A stretch of 64,000 bases of DNA, taken from Dipteris shenzhenensis (taxonomy: Eukaryota > Polypodiophyta > Polypodiopsida > Gleicheniales). A program made the position numbers and the translations under genes. Location of the stretch: assembly GCA_047967505.1 (NCBI GenBank), contig CM106540.1; one strand, 5' to 3'. Positions 62,200 through 64,000 of the stretch are shown here, piece after piece (the stretch's first letter is position 1; every line of letters begins with the position of its first letter). The notes under the pieces were generated by a model, which had not been told where the DNA came from, ran no database searches, and saw nothing but the letters and a program-made list of their open reading frames with translations.

Positions 62200-63050
62200 G
62201 AGAAAAATCCAATGCCCACTTCCTTGGTATTTGTTCGAGGCATTGCATTTGTTGTCTTTGAAGTTGTCTTTCTTTCTTTGATTCATGGACTTGCCTTTCA
62301 ATCCAGCTCTTTCACTTCCTTCGATCTTGAACTCCTCGACCTGCTGTTTGATATTCTTCTTTAAATTTGGCGAGGCTAAGAAGGTTGGAAGAGTTAGGAA
62401 AGATAAGGGGTAAAAAAAAAACTATGGTGACATGGCTTTTTTCCAAAGTATAGAAACTTTGAATGACATGGCTCTGTGCTTCTATTGCAAAGTGGGTAGC
62501 ATTTCTATTAAGAGATCGATAGCGGCTGCAACCATAAAGGGGTGATGGATGGCTTTGAACTCCTGCATGCAGCCCGTTAGAAGGAAGGCAAGTGGTGGAG
62601 GTATAGGTGGCCTTGTGGGCTCACCGTTTGGTGGTTGATGTTGTTGAATAGATGGAATTGGCTACTACACCTCGAATCAGCCTCTACATCTTTAAAGCTT
62701 GCTGGTTCTGCTGTTTTCATCATAACAATTTCTACTTGATGCTTGTTGACATTGCTCTACTTCCTTGTAGTCCTGCCAAGTACTTTGCCCAGCTCTTTTC
62801 TCAAGTCGTCGAGGTATTCACGTAAGATTGATGACAAGTTGTAGACTTTCTTCTTCAAAGTAGACACGCAACATATTACCACGGCTTTAGAGGCTCTGGA
62901 TTGGGAGTCTAAGAACGAATTGCTCTTGGTAATAGTCATCTAGGAAACTTTGTTGAAGCCATTTTGGATGGTAATACAGCACTTGTAGCTGCTGTCGTGG
63001 CTCTACACACCAACCCGAAATCATTCGAATTACAGCACAACAACATCGCT
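62200..63050 (-). other. Gypsy F 5' leader
   Basis: About 0.9 kb lie between the primer site and gag with only short frames. No separate gene is supported. Confidence 0.6.
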
Positions 63051-63061
63051 TGTGGGGTCTA

Positions 63062-63073
63062 GCTCTGATACCA
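63062..63073 (-). promoter_or_regulatory. Gypsy F primer-binding site (initiator tRNA-Met)
   Basis: Minus strand TGGTATCAGAGC (followed by TAGACC) lies one base inside the LTR end ...CTTGTAACA. It matches the tRNA-iMet primer site perfectly. Confidence 0.92.
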
Positions 63074-63074
63074 G

Positions 63075-63404
63075 TGTTACAAGACCATAAATAAGGGCTC
63101 AACTTTGATTCTCCACCCAGCCACGATTCCTAGAGTGCTCCCTCTCGCCTATGTACGTGAACTCTCCCTCAGTTCCTTCTCTTTTCTTCCTTTTAAGGAG
63201 CCTCTCTCTAGAATCTCCCTTGAACTCAGTGCTTGCCGCTTGGAGCCCACTTGAGTGCCACATGTCCATATAAGACCTTAGTACCTTACTACCCTTTAGG
63301 CCTTAACATTGCACTCCATATTGATGCAAGCACTGTCAAGCCCTCTGGTTTCCCGCTTCATTATAACCACACTAGACGATATCGAGATTATGGCTGACGT
63401 AACA
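63075..63404 (-). repeat. Gypsy F 5' LTR (330 bp)
   Basis: It is the partner of 57125-57445, with most differences being transitions. Confidence 0.92.
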
Positions 63405-63409
63405 AAGAT
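63405..63409. repeat. Target-site duplication AAGAT, right copy (gypsy F)
   Basis: It pairs with 57120-57124. Confidence 0.9.
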
Positions 63410-63871
63410 CTTGAGGACTATGCTGAAAGCTCAAGTCCAAATGGTTTTTCTCTTTGGTGTGGATCAATGGATCGACAACCATAGCTTGAAATGAATCCTA
63501 ATATTGATCCCAATGATGAGGATGCTATTTCAGCTCACAATGTTTTTGATGTTGATATGCAAGTTAACAAATATGTATGTGAGGAAGATGCTATTGTTGA
63601 GCAGTTCCTATTGTCCATCAAGGATGAGAATGCTATGTTGGATAGACAATTTATTCAAATGAGTAATGAAAATGGTCTGACATCAATCCTACATAGTCAA
63701 GAAGTTATTCTAGATGATCAAGCATCTATTTCCAATGTTTGGAAATGCATGAACGGTAAAAGTGATGATGATGATACAAGCAATGATGAAAGGGCTATAG
63801 AGATGGTTGAGATTCAAATAAATGAAGAAGAGAACAACAAAGGAAAGAAGTCAGATCCAAATAAGGGCTGA
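63410..63871 (+). pseudogene. Unidentified ORF part 3, continuation after gypsy F
   Basis: It continues the frame of 56753-57124: LEDYAESSSPNGFSLWCGSM, DRQP, a TAG just before 63485, then (Met at 63491) MNPNIDPNDEDAISAHNVFD, VDMQVNKYVCEEDAIVEQFL and LSIKDENAMLDRQFIQMSNE to a Lys/Asp-rich end KGKKSDPNKG. The protein is highly acidic and predicted helical. After 63871 a one-base shift gives more coherent text (VLKFLLSFEHNQIIDQLLES) up to the window edge, so the original reading frame probably ran on. Function unknown. Confidence 0.5.
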
Positions 63872-64000
63872 AGACTGATTGTTTGATGATGAAGATAATT
63901 AGGTATTAAAGTTTCTTCTTTCTTTTGAGCATAACCAAATTATTGATCAGCTTCTAGAAAGTGTTGAGGGCTTAAAGGGTCCATCTGATTCAAATGAAAT

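Larger units (their letters stand above)
57125..63404 (-). mobile_element. Gypsy F: old chromovirus-type Ty3/gypsy element
   Basis: LTRs of 321 and 330 bp (TGTTAC...TAACA on the plus strand) flank minus-strand gag, protease, RT, RNase H, integrase and chromodomain, with a 5-bp duplication AAGAT. The LTRs differ at roughly 25-30 positions plus a 10-bp indel, so this is a much older insertion than gypsy C. All ORFs are broken. A perfect tRNA-iMet primer site and a clean polypurine tract remain. Confidence 0.93.

Overview
The window looks like nuclear DNA from a land plant with a repeat-rich genome. The evidence is a mix of Ty1/copia and Ty3/gypsy LTR retrotransposons with plant-type primer sites, a CACTA (En/Spm) transposon, a plant-LINE reverse-transcriptase scrap, and one long PPR gene of the plant-specific PLS/E/DYW type. 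The PPR repeat style (MYGKCGSLDDA, CAQNGHGKEAL, IHNDVERA) resembles lycophyte or fern PPR families more than angiosperm ones. That placement is an inference of low confidence. No rRNA, tRNA, CRISPR or bacterial operon structure was seen.

Layout. 1-312: minus-strand fragment of an endonuclease-like ORF. 313-4480: 5'-truncated copia copy A1 (+). 4481-7977: no recognisable gene, one ~80 bp tandem array. 7983-27827: one nested stack. Copia copy A2 (-), bounded by the 5-bp target duplication CATTA, carries a 247-bp TIR element in its 3' LTR (8-bp duplication CCCGGGAA). It also carries copia B (10598-16435, duplication CAAGG) between gag and protease, and gypsy C (17905-27571, duplication AAATG) in its 5' LTR. 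Gypsy C is young: its 503-bp LTRs differ at 6 positions. It has one 2797-codon frame with only two TAG codons, and a ~900-residue extra C-terminal region after integrase.

27833-29320: mostly featureless. 29321-~31215: CACTA end with four 16-bp palindromes and a TNP2-like transposase remnant, fused to copia D (~31216-36365, -), which has lost its 3' LTR. 36366-37480: extremely C-rich (plus strand) repeat block with palindromic GGCCGCGGCC cores, next to a CCAAT/TATA promoter-like stretch. 38386-~43400: degenerate chromovirus-type gypsy E (+).

44000-49894: the only plausible host gene, a 1022-residue PPR ORF (-), followed downstream by several tandem decayed copies of its own E-DYW segment. 49895-56190: scraps (direct repeats, LINE RT, a gag-like peptide, an orphan LTR/primer-site junction). 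56190-64000: an unidentified plus-strand reading frame with a CCHC knuckle, split in frame by chromovirus gypsy F (57125-63404, -, duplication AAGAT).

Nearly all protein-coding content is transposon-derived and decayed. Many of its nonsense codons are TAG or TAA where glutamine is expected, which fits C-to-T decay of methylated DNA.
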